Source: Cellulomonas sp. KRMCY2 (GTDB lineage Bacteria; Actinomycetota; Actinomycetes; Actinomycetales; Cellulomonadaceae). From it: a DNA stretch of 64,000 nucleotides. The notes beneath the pieces were generated by a model. The model had not been told where the DNA came from. It saw nothing but the letters and a program-made list of their open reading frames with translations, and made no database searches. Where the stretch lies: assembly GCF_000526515.1 (NCBI RefSeq), contig NZ_JAGF01000001.1:2914001-2978000 (forward strand). Direction: 5' to 3'. The translations under genes and the position numbers were made by a program. Position 1 is the stretch's first letter. Each line of letters begins with the position of its first letter. Positions 32,265 to 41,940 of this stretch are shown piece after piece.

Positions 32265-33196
32265 CCGCCCGCCGTGGTGCCAGGCAGGTCGTCGGGCGCC
32301 GTGGCGACCGTGCGACACCGCGCGAACGCCAGCGCCGCGGCGCCGTCGCCGAGCACCATCAGGACGCGACTGACCAGGGCGACGACCAGCGCGTCGGCGG
32401 AACCCATCACCGGGGCGAGGGCCAGGACGAGCGCAGCCTCCCGCGGCCCGGCGCCCGCCGGGGCGATGATCACCAGGAAGCCGACCACCCAGGCCAGCGC
32501 GAAGGCGCCGACGACCGTCGCGACGTCACGCGGGCCCGCAGCGCCGAGCGGTGCGGCGATGAACCAGGCGTGCGCACCGAACGCCAGCCACATCACCACG
32601 GCCCAGGCGCTCGACCGCAGCAGCGCACCGCCGCTGATCGTCGGCGCCGGCCCGACCCGGCGTGCCGCGCGCAGGCCGAGCGCGACGAGGCGGTTGAACA
32701 CGGGTGGCCAGAGCACCGTCACGCCGACGGGGACCGCGAGCAGGGCCCACCAGTAGGTGCGCAACGAGCCGGCCGAGCCCGCCGCGAGCCCCGCCGCGCC
32801 GATCGTCCCGCCGACGACGACCAGGACCATCAGCGCGCCGAGCGCCACCACGGCGCTGCGTGCGCGCCCGATGTGGTGGTCCTTGCCGAGCTCGGCCTGG
32901 GCGATCAGGGCCCAGACGCTGCCCGGGACGTACTTGCCGAGCTGCCCGAGGAAGTAGATCCGCCCCGCCGTCCGGAGCGGTGGCGCGGCCACGCCGCCGC
33001 CGCCGAACAGCGAGCGCCAGGAGAGCATCTGCGCCAGCAGGCCGACGAGCAGCCCCGCGGCACTGAGCACGACGGCCCAAGGGTCGAGGCGGCCCAGGGC
33101 TGCGCCGATCGCGTCGCGCTCGCGGGCCACGGTGACGATCAGCAGAGCGACGGCCACCAGGAGGAAGGCCGCGCGGACTGCAGTCTTGCGGCGCAC
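32261..33196 (-). CDS. UPF0104/LPG-synthase-type membrane protein
   Basis: This 311-residue protein has about eight hydrophobic segments and the family features LGQLGKYVPGSVWALIAQ and GPREAALVLAL. It belongs to the group that includes the membrane half of lysylphosphatidylglycerol synthase and many glycan-locus proteins with possible flippase activity. Function of this member is unknown. The GTG at 33196 opens a short basic segment before the first helix. The upstream frame is a shadow. Confidence 0.78.
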   Translation of the reverse strand: MRRKTAVRAAFLLVAVALLIVTVARERDAIGAALGRLDPWAVVLSAAGLLVGLLAQMLSWRSLFGGGGVAAPPLRTAGRIYFLGQLGKYVPGSVWALIAQAELGKDHHIGRARSAVVALGALMVLVVVGGTIGAAGLAAGSAGSLRTYWWALLAVPVGVTVLWPPVFNRLVALGLRAARRVGPAPTISGGALLRSSAWAVVMWLAFGAHAWFIAAPLGAAGPRDVATVVGAFALAWVVGFLVIIAPAGAGPREAALVLALAPVMGSADALVVALVSRVLMVLGDGAAALAFARCRTVATAPDDLPGTTAGG

Positions 33197-33312
33197 GCGT
33201 GCAGGATACCGGCACGTCCGGTGACGCCACGGGTCGCGAGCCACGAGCGGCCCCCCGTACGATGACCAGAAGCCCGAGGTAGTCAGAATCCGACGCGCAA
33301 GGAAGTGCTGCA

Positions 33313-34056
33313 GTGGCCAAGGCGGGGCCCGTTCTCCGGAGCATCTACGTGCGGACGGCCCGGGCCACGCGCTCCGGAGCGCAGCGGATCGGTCTGCTCG
33401 ACCGCCTCGACCGCGCCTACGTCGTGCGGCCGACGAGCCCCGCCGGGCGCCTGCGCACCCTGTTCGCGATCCACGACGTCGACGACCTCGTGCACCTCGA
33501 CATCCCGTGGTGGACCTATGGGGCGACCAGGGTCGTCGAGCGCCATCTTGCGGCACGTGGCGGTGCGGCGCGGGTCTTCGAGTACGGGTCGGGTGCGAGC
33601 AGCGTCTGGCTCGGCAACCGCAGTGGTGAGGTGCACAGCGTCGAGCACCATGCCGGCTTCGCCGAGGTGATGCGCCGGGTCCTGGCGCAGGCCGGGCTCA
33701 CCGAGAAGGTCGAGCTGCTCGAGGTCGCGGCGCAAGCGTCCCCGGACCCGGTGACCCGGTCCGGCCGCAAGGGCGAGGACAGCGTGGACTACACGGACTA
33801 CGCCCGGACGATCGAGACGGTCGGTGGCCAGTTCGACCTGATCGTCGTCGACGGCCGGGCGCGCGTCGCGTGCTGCCAGGTGGCCCTGCCGTTCCTTGCA
33901 CCCGGCGGGATCATCGTGTTCGACGACTCGCAGCGACCGCGCTACCGCCAGGGCATCGAGGGCAGCGGCCTGCAGGTGCGCAGGATCTGGGGCTGGGTCC
34001 CGTCACTGCCCTACCCGCGGCAGACCGCGCTGCTGCGCGCCGCCCGCGACGGCTGA
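33313..34056 (+). CDS. SAM-dependent methyltransferase-like protein
   Basis: This 247-residue protein has a class I methyltransferase core: RVFEYGSGASSVWLGNRSGE as motif I, VHSVEHHAGFAEVM next, and FDLIVVDGRARVACCQVALP as motif IV. The N-terminal 60 residues are a family-specific cap. A TACGAT -10 box (33258-33263) and AAGGAAG ribosome-binding sequence precede the GTG at 33313. Position between rmlD and rmlA suggests methylation of a sugar or glycan, but no substrate is known. Confidence 0.78.
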   Translation: MAKAGPVLRSIYVRTARATRSGAQRIGLLDRLDRAYVVRPTSPAGRLRTLFAIHDVDDLVHLDIPWWTYGATRVVERHLAARGGAARVFEYGSGASSVWLGNRSGEVHSVEHHAGFAEVMRRVLAQAGLTEKVELLEVAAQASPDPVTRSGRKGEDSVDYTDYARTIETVGGQFDLIVVDGRARVACCQVALPFLAPGGIIVFDDSQRPRYRQGIEGSGLQVRRIWGWVPSLPYPRQTALLRAARDG

Positions 34057-34063
34057 CCCGGTC

Positions 34064-34090
34064 GAGGCTCAGGGCACCCGGTCGAGCCTC
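34064..34090. terminator. Weak hairpin between convergent genes
   Basis: GAGGCTC (34064-34070) and GAGCCTC (34084-34090) form a 7-bp stem with a 13-base loop between the methyltransferase and rmlA stops. It also forms part of a short direct repeat (CCCGGTCGAG, twice). The support is modest. Confidence 0.3.
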
Positions 34091-34958
34091 AGCGAGCCTG
34101 GTCGAGCAGACCGAGCAGGTAGGTCCCGTAGCCGGACTTGACGAGCTTCTCGGCCCGGTCACGCAGGTCGTCGTCGGACAGGAAGCCCCGCCGCCAGGCG
34201 GTCTCCTCGGGTGAGCCGATCTTCAGGCCCTGCCGGTGCTCGATCGTGCGGACGTAGTCGGACGCCTCGAGCAGCGAGTCGAACGTGCCGGTGTCCAGCC
34301 ACGCCGTGCCCCGGGGCAGCACCTCGACCTGCAGGCGCCCCTGCTCGAGGTACGTGCGGTTGACGTCGGTGATCTCGTACTCGCCGCGGGCCGAGGGCTT
34401 GAGGTCCCGGGCGATCGCGACGACGTCGTTGTCGTAGAAGTAGAGGCCGGGCACGGCGTAGCTCGACCTCGGCCGGGTCGGCTTCTCCTCGAGGGACAGC
34501 GCCCGGCCGCTCTCGTCGAACTCGACGACGCCGTACTGGGTGGGGTCGGCGACGCGGTAGGCGAAGACGGCGCCGCCGTCGATGCCCTCGAACCGGGACA
34601 GCTTCGCGCCGAGGCCGGGACCGTAGAAGATGTTGTCGCCCAGGACGAGGGCCGCCGAGTCCCCGCCGACGAAGTCCGCGCCGAGCACGAACGCCTGCGC
34701 GAGCCCGTTCGGCTCGGCCTGGACCGTGTAGCTGATCGAGATCCCGAACTGCGAGCCGTCACCCAGCAGGCGATGGAACTGCTCGGCGTCGTGCGGGGTC
34801 GTGATGATCAGGACGTCCCGGATCCCCGCGAGGATCAACGTGGACAACGGGTAGTAGATCATCGGCTTGTCGTACACCGGGACGAGCTGCTTGCTGACAC
34901 CGAGGGTGATCGGGTGCAGCCGGGTTCCGGAGCCGCCGGCCAGGATGATTCCGCGCAT
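34089..34958 (-). CDS. rmlA: Glucose-1-phosphate thymidylyltransferase
   Basis: This 289-residue enzyme makes dTDP-glucose, first step to dTDP-rhamnose. It opens [18 protein letters not shown], the nucleotide-binding signature, with [20 protein letters not shown], the [10 protein letters not shown] metal-site region, and [15 protein letters not shown]. The ATG at 34958 is preferred because the glycine-rich loop follows at once. A GTG six bases upstream is possible. Length is normal. Confidence 0.93.
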   Translation of the reverse strand: MRGIILAGGSGTRLHPITLGVSKQLVPVYDKPMIYYPLSTLILAGIRDVLIITTPHDAEQFHRLLGDGSQFGISISYTVQAEPNGLAQAFVLGADFVGGDSAALVLGDNIFYGPGLGAKLSRFEGIDGGAVFAYRVADPTQYGVVEFDESGRALSLEEKPTRPRSSYAVPGLYFYDNDVVAIARDLKPSARGEYEITDVNRTYLEQGRLQVEVLPRGTAWLDTGTFDSLLEASDYVRTIEHRQGLKIGSPEETAWRRGFLSDDDLRDRAEKLVKSGYGTYLLGLLDQAR

Positions 34959-35115
34959 GGTCACCCAGTGTGGCCCACCGCGGCACGCAGACGAAACCAG
35001 GGTCAGGGACCATCGCCTCCCGGGAGTCCTCAGCGCGGGTGGATACCATCGGCGGCGTCCCTTGACCCCCGACCGACGAGGACGCCGTGCTCAGGTTTGC
35101 CCCCAGGTCCCGCCC

Positions 35116-37083
35116 GTGAGCCACCCGTCCGGCCGCACCTGGCCGAGGGTTGCCGAGGGCGTCGTCGCCGCGGGCCTCACCGCGACCGTCGTCCTGCTCG
35201 CGCGGTGGCTGCACCTGCTCGAGGGCCGCCTGGCGCTGACCGTCCTGGTGATCGCCCTGCTCGCCGTCCCGACCTCGCGTGAGATGTCCCGCCGCGTCCT
35301 GGTCATGGGCACCCTGGCCCTCGGCTGGGTCCCGGTGCTGTGGTGGCTCCCGGTGCCCGCGCCCGAGGTCGGCCGGGCCTCGCTGCTGCTGGCGGGCGTG
35401 ACGGCCGGCCTGGCCGGCTGGGTGTTCAGCGGTCCCGGCCGGGCAGCTCGGGCCGACCGCCTGCTGCCGCGGGTCCGATCGGTCGACGCGCTGCCCCTCG
35501 TCGTCGCCCTGGCCGCGGCGTTCGTCGTCCGGCCGTGGCTGCGCGCACCCTCGCCGGACGGCGCGCTGGCGATGCTCATGCACGGCTGGGACCACTCGGC
35601 GCACTACGACATGGTCCACATGATGCGCACCCACGGGGTCGGCATCGGGGCCCTCGGACCGGCGCTGCTCGGCGACACCTGGTCCTATGCGCGCTACCCG
35701 CACGGGTTCCACGCACTGGCTGCGACGTTGATGGAGGTCCAGGCCGGGGACGAGGTGGGCTCGGCGGGCGCCGAGGTCCTGCTCTACGGTCAGGCGCTCG
35801 GCCTGCTCGCCGTGATCTCCGCGACCGTGCTGGCCGCCGGCGTGTGCGCGCTGCCGAGGCTGCGTCGCCGGCCGCTGGTCGCGGCCCCGGTCGTGATGGT
35901 CGCCGCCGGCGGCTTCCTGCTGGGCCCCGGATCGCGCCTGCTGAGCGACGGATTCCCCAACTTCGCTCTCGCCTGTGTGCTCCTGGCCTGCCTCCCGCTG
36001 CTGGTCGTCCCGCTCGACAAGGGACCGCTGCCGCTGCACCTGGCGGCCATCGGTGGTGCCCTGGTCGGCATCGCGCACGGCTGGGTCCTGCTGCTGACGA
36101 TGGCCCTGCCGGCCGTCGTGGTGCTGCTCCTGCCCGGCCGGCGCCGCCGGTTCCTGGCGACCAGGCGGGCGTGGCTGGCGAGCGTCGCGGTGATCGTCGC
36201 CACGGGCCTGGGCATCGGGGTCGCCGTCGCGATGGTCGTCGGTCAGCCGGTGACCGAGGTGCTCGTGATCCAGGGCTCCGTGAGCGCACCACAGCTGCGG
36301 CTGCTGATCGGCCCCCCGCTGCTCGCCGGTGTCGTGTGCGCCGTGCTGCTCTGGCGCATGCGCCGTCGTGCCGCGCACCGCCGGCCCGACGTCCTGCGGG
36401 TGGTGGCGTCGGCATCCGTCCCGGTCGTCGGTCTCGCCTGCGCGCTCGGGATCGCCTGGCTGCAGCTGCGTGCCGGGCTCCCGCTCGGCTACTACTTCTG
36501 GAAGTTCGCGATCGCCCTGGCGCTGGTCTCGTTGGTGATCGGCGCGATCGCCGCGGCGTGGCTGCTGCCCGCCCGGTGGGGTCTGGTCTCCCGGCCGTCG
36601 TGGGCCTGGGCCGGTGCCGGGGTCGCCACCCTCGCGGCCACGCAGCTGTACGGGCTGACCGTGCCCGGTGCCGCCCTCGGGGGCGTCGACCTCGTCCCAC
36701 CGGGGCTGGAGGTCCGCGCCGAGCTCACCGCGGTGTCGAACGATCCGTCACCGGTCACCGGACAGCTCTTCGCAGCGGTCGACGCGACGCTCGCCCCGGA
36801 CCGGCGGCACGTCTTCCTCGTGCACCCGGCCGACGTGGGGATCAACCCGGTCACCGCGGGGCAGTGGTACAACGCGCTCGCCGGACGCTGGACGGATCAG
36901 TCGAACGAGGTCCTCAAGATGCTCCTCGCCCCGACCGCGACACCGCAGGAGGTCGCCGTGGTCGCCTCATCGATCCTCGTCGGCGACCCGGACGTCGTGG
37001 TGATCGTCGACCCGGCCCGGCTGGTCGAGCTGCGGGCGGCGATCGGCGACGAGGCGCTGGCCGCCAGGGTCACGAGCTGGTGA
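35116..37083 (+). CDS. Large polytopic membrane protein
   Basis: This 655-residue protein has about twelve hydrophobic segments and an extracytoplasmic loop with a HGWDHSAHYDMVHMMR stretch near residues 155-172, followed by YARYPHGFHAL. The layout (multiple helices with a His/Asp-rich first loop and a soluble C-terminus) recalls GT-C glycosyltransferases such as arabinofuranosyl- or mannosyltransferases, but I do not recognise a named family. The GTG at 35116 is the best start. It probably acts on lipid-linked sugars outside the membrane, which is an inference from layout and context only. Confidence 0.7.
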   Translation: MSHPSGRTWPRVAEGVVAAGLTATVVLLARWLHLLEGRLALTVLVIALLAVPTSREMSRRVLVMGTLALGWVPVLWWLPVPAPEVGRASLLLAGVTAGLAGWVFSGPGRAARADRLLPRVRSVDALPLVVALAAAFVVRPWLRAPSPDGALAMLMHGWDHSAHYDMVHMMRTHGVGIGALGPALLGDTWSYARYPHGFHALAATLMEVQAGDEVGSAGAEVLLYGQALGLLAVISATVLAAGVCALPRLRRRPLVAAPVVMVAAGGFLLGPGSRLLSDGFPNFALACVLLACLPLLVVPLDKGPLPLHLAAIGGALVGIAHGWVLLLTMALPAVVVLLLPGRRRRFLATRRAWLASVAVIVATGLGIGVAVAMVVGQPVTEVLVIQGSVSAPQLRLLIGPPLLAGVVCAVLLWRMRRRAAHRRPDVLRVVASASVPVVGLACALGIAWLQLRAGLPLGYYFWKFAIALALVSLVIGAIAAAWLLPARWGLVSRPSWAWAGAGVATLAATQLYGLTVPGAALGGVDLVPPGLEVRAELTAVSNDPSPVTGQLFAAVDATLAPDRRHVFLVHPADVGINPVTAGQWYNALAGRWTDQSNEVLKMLLAPTATPQEVAVVASSILVGDPDVVVIVDPARLVELRAAIGDEALAARVTSW

Positions 37084-37104
37084 CCGCCCCGGGGCCGGTC
37101 GCGA

Positions 37105-37911
37105 TCAGTCGCTGGTGACCCGCTCACCCTCGACGAGCCGGCGACGACGCTCGGCGTCGGTGGCCAGCTCGACGACGACATCGGCCGCGAGCAGCACGAC
37201 CGAGCCGTCCGAGCCGTAGGCCGAGAGGACGGCGGCCAGGACTGTGGCGAGCGTCCGGCCGCCCGCGCCGTCCGGCGGCTCGATCAGGAGCCGCGGCGAC
37301 CTGGTGCCGGAGGTGTCGGCCGGGGCCCACGCGGGGTGGTGACCGGCCGCCGCCCAGTCCAGGAGGTCCTGGTGGGCGACGGACCGACCGCCGAGCACCA
37401 GGGCGTCCGCCGCCGGGTCGGGCTCCGGCACCCAGGTGAGCACGTCGCCGTAGGTCATCACGGCGGCGGCGGCATCGGTCGCGCCGACCGGGAGGTCGCC
37501 GTCGAAGGCACGTGCGAGGGCCGGCAGCGCGACCGCCACGAGGTCGGCCGGGTGGACGGTCTGGCCGAAGGCCGTGGGCCGGTGGGTGACCACGACGTCG
37601 CAGCCGGCTGCGACGGTGAGGTCCTCGCCCTCGAGCAGCACGACAGTCGCGCCGACGCGCCAGACCGCGAGCGACCACACCACGGCGCGCCAGTGCGCCG
37701 GGAGGTCGACCAGGACCCGGGTGCCCGGGCCCGCCTCGTACTCCTCGACGAGCAGGTTCACCGTCTTGGTCACCCAGTTGTCCAGCACGTGGCCGGACAG
37801 CTCGATGCGCTCGCCGCCGGAGCCGTACCAGGTCAGCCGGGGGCGTCCCGGATCGGCCGTCAGGCGTGCAAGGAGCGCCGGGACGGGGACGCGGGAGGGT
37901 CGAGATGCCAC
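37105..37911 (-). CDS. TIGR03089 family protein
   Basis: This 268-residue protein resembles the N-terminal part of acyl-CoA/AMP-forming ligases without the catalytic core. It has LTWYGSGGERIELSGHVLDN, an LPAHWRAVVWSLAVWRVGA helix and the DVVVTHRP segment. It matches the actinobacterial TIGR03089 proteins. Their function is unknown, and in M. tuberculosis a similar gene lies in the same rmlD-whiB2 neighbourhood (Rv3268, from memory). The GTG at 37911 follows a TACGCT box by six bases and is probably leaderless. Confidence 0.8.
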   Translation of the reverse strand: MASRPSRVPVPALLARLTADPGRPRLTWYGSGGERIELSGHVLDNWVTKTVNLLVEEYEAGPGTRVLVDLPAHWRAVVWSLAVWRVGATVVLLEGEDLTVAAGCDVVVTHRPTAFGQTVHPADLVAVALPALARAFDGDLPVGATDAAAAVMTYGDVLTWVPEPDPAADALVLGGRSVAHQDLLDWAAAGHHPAWAPADTSGTRSPRLLIEPPDGAGGRTLATVLAAVLSAYGSDGSVVLLAADVVVELATDAERRRRLVEGERVTSD

Positions 37912-37917
37912 CGGGCA

Positions 37918-37923
37918 AGCGTA
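37918..37923 (-). promoter_or_regulatory. Candidate -10 box TACGCT of a leaderless gene
   Basis: On the minus strand, TACGCT is followed by six bases and the GTG of the TIGR03089 gene. It has the same geometry as the leaderless candidates elsewhere in the window. Confidence 0.48.
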
Positions 37924-38061
37924 GGAGAGTGCGGTCCCGTCGAGGGCGTCCGTCCAGCGCCAGAAGCGCGTCGAGGGGCCCGGGGACCGGCGGTTCGGGG
38001 CACCTGCCCGGATTTCACCCGCTACCGACCCCGCCGAGCGCGCGATCTAACACATCTCGGC

Positions 38062-38090
38062 TTGACTATCGGGAACGACACGCGTGTAAT
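38062..38090 (+). promoter_or_regulatory. Strong promoter for the whiB gene
   Basis: TTGACT (38062-38067), a 17-bp spacer and TGTAAT (38085-38090) are close to the housekeeping consensus, the best in the window. Transcription would start near 38097 and give a leader of about 135 nt before the ATG at 38231. The rest of the 319-bp gap (37912-38230) holds no other gene that I can see. Confidence 0.72.
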
Positions 38091-38230
38091 TCCATCAATG
38101 CAGTTCTCCCGGCGAAGCCCGGGACAGCGCATCACAACACTGCGCATCGCACCCGAGGCGCAGGTACGGACGGCGCAGGCAGCAGGCGGAGACCCTCAGG
38201 GGCACCGAGGCGGGCACGGAGGCTCTGGAC

Positions 38231-38554
38231 ATGTGGAACTTGCTCAACGACGACGCAGCGTTCCCTACCGATCAGGCACGCCCCGGGGGCGTCGCCCCGG
38301 TCCTCCCGCTGTTCGGGACGGCCGACGACGACGCCACGATGGGCTGGCAGGAGCGTGCACTGTGCGCTCAGACGGACCCCGAGGCGTTCTTCCCCGAGAA
38401 GGGCGGCTCGACCCGGGAGGCCAAGAAGGTCTGCACGGGTTGCGAGGTCCAGGCCGAGTGCCTCGAGTACGCGCTGGCCAACGACGAGCGCTTCGGCATC
38501 TGGGGCGGTCTGTCGGAGCGCGAGCGGCGCAAGCTCAAGAAGCGCGTCGTCTGA
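38231..38554 (+). CDS. whiB2: WhiB-family iron-sulfur regulator (WhiB2/WhmD type)
   Basis: This 107-residue protein has the four cysteines that bind a [4Fe-4S] cluster, C45, C68, C71 and C77 (C-x22-C-x2-C-x5-C), then the GIWGG turn (89-93) and a basic KLKKR tail for DNA contact. WhiB2/WhmD is needed for septation in mycobacteria and streptomycetes. Placement between rmlD/TIGR03089 and the manB cluster is that of whiB2 in M. tuberculosis, which supports the symbol. A strong promoter and a 135-nt leader lie upstream. Confidence 0.88.
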   Translation: MWNLLNDDAAFPTDQARPGGVAPVLPLFGTADDDATMGWQERALCAQTDPEAFFPEKGGSTREAKKVCTGCEVQAECLEYALANDERFGIWGGLSERERRKLKKRVV

Positions 38555-38583
38555 CTGCGCCATCTGGCGCATGATGGGACCCG

Positions 38584-41500
38584 ATGACTGAGGCGCGCGC
38601 GGAGACGGTCGGCGGCTACGCCCGACCCCGCACGGTCCAGGTCACGGCCGTCGTGGTGACCCGTGGCCACACCGAGTACCTCGAACCGACGCTCGCGGCA
38701 CTGGCCGCACAGACCCGGGCACCCCAGCAGGTCCTCGTCATCGACGCCGGCGCGTCGGCACCCGAGGCCGACCTCGCGGAGCTGCTGGCCGCGCGATGGT
38801 CGGCAGGACCGCCCGATCCGGAGCGCGCGGCGGTCCTTGCCACCCCCGACGCGCGGACCTTCGGTGATGCGGTCCGCAGCGGGCTGGCGCAGGCACCGTC
38901 CGTGACCGCTGCCGGCGAGCCGTCGCCGGGCGCCGGCCACGACGCCCGCGGCTGGCTCTGGCTCCTGCACGACGACAGCGCCCCCGAGCCGACCGCACTG
39001 GCCGAGCTGCTGCGTGCCGTGGAGATCGCCCCGTCCGTCGCGATCGCCGGCTGCAAGCAGCAGTCCTGGGCGGATCCCGTGCGCGTGCTCGAGGTGGGGC
39101 TGACGACCTCACGGTTCGGGCGCCGGATGACCGGGCTGGACGAGCCGGAGGTCGACCAGGGGCAGCACGACGGGCGCGAGGACGTCCTGGCCGTCGGACT
39201 GGCCGGGGCGCTCGTGCGCCGCGACGTCTGGGACGCGCTCGGCGGACCCGACCCGGCGCTCGGCCCCTACGGCGACGGCCTGGACCTGTCCCGTCGGGCG
39301 CGGCTCGCCGGTCATCGCGTCGTCGTCGTGCCGCGGGCCGTCGTGCGGCACGCCCAGGCCTCGCTCGCCGTGCCGGTCGGTGGGGCGACGGTCGACCGAC
39401 CCGGCTGGGACGCCCGCCGCTCGAGCCAGGCACGTCGGGAGGCGTTCGTGCACGCCCAGCTCGTCGGCGTGCCGGCGGCCCTGGTGCCCCTGGTCGCGGT
39501 GGTCGCGGTGGTCAGCTCCGTCGCGCGCGCGCTGGGCCGCTTCGTGACCAAGGAGCCGCACCTGGTCGTCGCGGAGCTCCTCGCACCCTGGGCCGTGCTG
39601 GCGCGTCCGGCCCGCCTGCTGCGTGCGCGTCGTACCGCTGCGACGACCAGGCGGATGGCGCGCAGGTCGCTGCGACCCCTCCAGGTCACGTGGCGTGAGG
39701 TCGTCGGCGTCGCGCGGGACCGCAGCCTCGCCGCCGCGGAGCGCAGGCGCATCCGCCAGGCGCCGAGCGAGCTCGAGCTCGCCGAGCTCGCGGCGCTGCG
39801 CAGCCGGCGTCGCGTGGGGCTGGCGACAGTGCTCGTGCTCGCTGCCGCGCTGAGCATCGCCGTCCTCGGCCCGGTGCTGACCCAGGTCGCCGGTGGCGCG
39901 CGGCTCACCGGTGGGACGCTGGCGTACGGCGACGCCGGGCTGGGCGAGGTCTGGTCGACGGTCACCTCGGGCTGGGTCGCTGCCGGGCTGGGGGAGCCGG
40001 GCCCGACGGACCCGATCCTGGTCGCACTCGCCCCGCTGATCGCGGTGACCGGCAGCGTCGGGGGTGCGGTCGCCGTACTGCTCCTCGGCTCGATCGTCCT
40101 CGCGGCGCTCGGCGCGTGGTTCGCCGCCGGTGCGGCGACCCGGTCGATCGGCCTGCGCGCGTGGGCCACGCTCGTCTGGGTCGGTGCACCTGCGCTGCTG
40201 CTCGGGCTCGGCCAGGTCCGCCTCGGTGGCGTCCTGGCTCATGCGGCCCTGCCGTGGGTCGTGCTCGGGGTCGCGCGAGGTCTCGGGGTCGCCCGGGTCG
40301 ACGCCGTGGAGTCCGGACTCGTCGGCGCGCTGCGGGAGGGGCACCAGGTGAGCGTTCCGGTGCGCACGACGGTCGTCCGCACCGCGGAGGCATCGCTCGC
40401 TGCCGCGGCCGGTGCCGGGCTGGCGCTCGCCCTGGTCACGGCCGCGGCGCCGGTGCTGCTGCCGTTCGGCCTGGTCGCCCTCGCCGCGGTGGCCGTGACG
40501 GTCAGCCGTCGACGGCGGCTGGCCTGGGTCGTGCTGCCGTCGCTCGCGGTGCAGGGCCCGATGATCGCCGAGGCGGTCGGGACCTGGTCGCGGGGCGGCT
40601 GGCGGCTGCTCGTGGCCGATCCCGGGCTCCCGCTGGTCGGGCAGGGTGCGCCCGGCTGGCAGCAGCTGCTCGGCTGGCCCGTGACCCCGCCCCCGTGGAT
40701 CGACCTGCCCGATCCGGTGGCGGCTGTCGCGCCGTTCGTCGCGACCGGGGTCGTCGTCGCCGTTGCCGTGCTCGCCCTGCTTGTCGCCGGCCGGGCCGGC
40801 CGTGCGGTGCGGGCCGGCTGGCTCGTGGCGGCCTGCGGGCTGGCTGCAGCCGTGGTGGCCGCGCGCGTCGAGGTGGGCGTGGCGGACGGCGTCCTGGCGA
40901 CCGCGTGGAGCGGACCGGGGGTCAGCCTCGCCCTCGCGGGGCTCCTCACCGCCGCGCTCGTCGGGGCGACCGGTCTGCGGGCGACGATGGCCGGGCACAC
41001 GTTCGGCTGGCGGCAGGTCTGCGCCGGCTCCGTCGGACTGCTCGCCGTGCTCGGTCCGCTGCTGACCCTGGCCGCCTGGACCTGGGACGCCCGGGTGGGT
41101 GACGGGCTCGCGATGACCACGTCGGAGCTCCCCGTCGTGCCGGCGGTCGGCGGTCAGATGCAGTCCTCGCCGGACGACAGCCGGGTCCTGGAGCTCGAGA
41201 CGGACCTGGACGGGCAGGTCCGGGCGACGTTGCTCCGCCGCGACGGCATCCAGCTGACCGACCTGTCCCGGGCGACCGCCGTGCGCGACGTGACCGGTGC
41301 CTACGGCGACGCCACGGCCGCCGTGGCGGACGCCGCCGAGACGGAGGTCGCCGACCTCGCGGCCCGCCTGACCAGCGGCGCCGATGCCGACGTCGTCGTC
41401 CGGCTGGCCCGACTGGGGGTGGGTGCCGTCCTGGTCCCGCCGGTCGGGACCGGCCCCGGGGCGCAGGACGAGGCCGCTCGATCGGCCGTCGTCGGTCGGC

Positions 41501-41940
41501 TGGACTCCACCGCGGGCCTCGAGCGGGCGACCGAGACCGAGTCGGGCGTCATCTGGCGGGTTGCCGCCGGTGACCTCGGGTCCACGGTGGCCTGGGCCCG
41601 GCTGGTGTCTGCCGGGTCCGCCGAGGACGGTCTGCTCGGGCCGATCGCGGCGCAGGACGGCCGGATCGACACCGACGTGCCCGCAGGCGACGGGCAGCGC
41701 CTGGTGATCCTTGCCGAGCGTTCGGACGCGGGGTGGCGGGCCACCCTCGACGGCCGGCCGCTGCGGGCCGTCGAGACCGGCTGGCAGCAGGCCTTCGAGA
41801 TCGGCCCGGCCGGCGGCCACCTCGTGGTCGCCCACTCGGTGCCGGGGCGCACGCCGTGGCTCGCACTGCAGGGAGCCGTCATGCTGGTCACCGTCCTGCT
41901 CGCACTGCCGGTCCGACGGCGCCGAGGAGGTCAGCGATGA
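38584..41940 (+). CDS. GT2 glycosyltransferase fused to a large membrane region
   Basis: This 1118-residue protein joins a cytoplasmic GT2 domain (residues 1-270; VTAVVVTRGHTEYLEPTLAA, LLHDDSAPEP metal site) to about a dozen hydrophobic segments from residue 295 to 825. Then come an extracytoplasmic domain (about 860-1080) and a last helix with a basic tail. Such fusions in this whiB2-manB neighbourhood are conserved in actinobacteria and probably transfer and export or extend an envelope sugar. The nucleotide loop is degenerate (VIDAGASAPEA instead of DDGS), so activity of the GT2 half is uncertain. It overlaps the DUF5719 start (ATGA). Confidence 0.85.
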   Translation: MTEARAETVGGYARPRTVQVTAVVVTRGHTEYLEPTLAALAAQTRAPQQVLVIDAGASAPEADLAELLAARWSAGPPDPERAAVLATPDARTFGDAVRSGLAQAPSVTAAGEPSPGAGHDARGWLWLLHDDSAPEPTALAELLRAVEIAPSVAIAGCKQQSWADPVRVLEVGLTTSRFGRRMTGLDEPEVDQGQHDGREDVLAVGLAGALVRRDVWDALGGPDPALGPYGDGLDLSRRARLAGHRVVVVPRAVVRHAQASLAVPVGGATVDRPGWDARRSSQARREAFVHAQLVGVPAALVPLVAVVAVVSSVARALGRFVTKEPHLVVAELLAPWAVLARPARLLRARRTAATTRRMARRSLRPLQVTWREVVGVARDRSLAAAERRRIRQAPSELELAELAALRSRRRVGLATVLVLAAALSIAVLGPVLTQVAGGARLTGGTLAYGDAGLGEVWSTVTSGWVAAGLGEPGPTDPILVALAPLIAVTGSVGGAVAVLLLGSIVLAALGAWFAAGAATRSIGLRAWATLVWVGAPALLLGLGQVRLGGVLAHAALPWVVLGVARGLGVARVDAVESGLVGALREGHQVSVPVRTTVVRTAEASLAAAAGAGLALALVTAAAPVLLPFGLVALAAVAVTVSRRRRLAWVVLPSLAVQGPMIAEAVGTWSRGGWRLLVADPGLPLVGQGAPGWQQLLGWPVTPPPWIDLPDPVAAVAPFVATGVVVAVAVLALLVAGRAGRAVRAGWLVAACGLAAAVVAARVEVGVADGVLATAWSGPGVSLALAGLLTAALVGATGLRATMAGHTFGWRQVCAGSVGLLAVLGPLLTLAAWTWDARVGDGLAMTTSELPVVPAVGGQMQSSPDDSRVLELETDLDGQVRATLLRRDGIQLTDLSRATAVRDVTGAYGDATAAVADAAETEVADLAARLTSGADADVVVRLARLGVGAVLVPPVGTGPGAQDEAARSAVVGRLDSTAGLERATETESGVIWRVAAGDLGSTVAWARLVSAGSAEDGLLGPIAAQDGRIDTDVPAGDGQRLVILAERSDAGWRATLDGRPLRAVETGWQQAFEIGPAGGHLVVAHSVPGRTPWLALQGAVMLVTVLLALPVRRRRGGQR

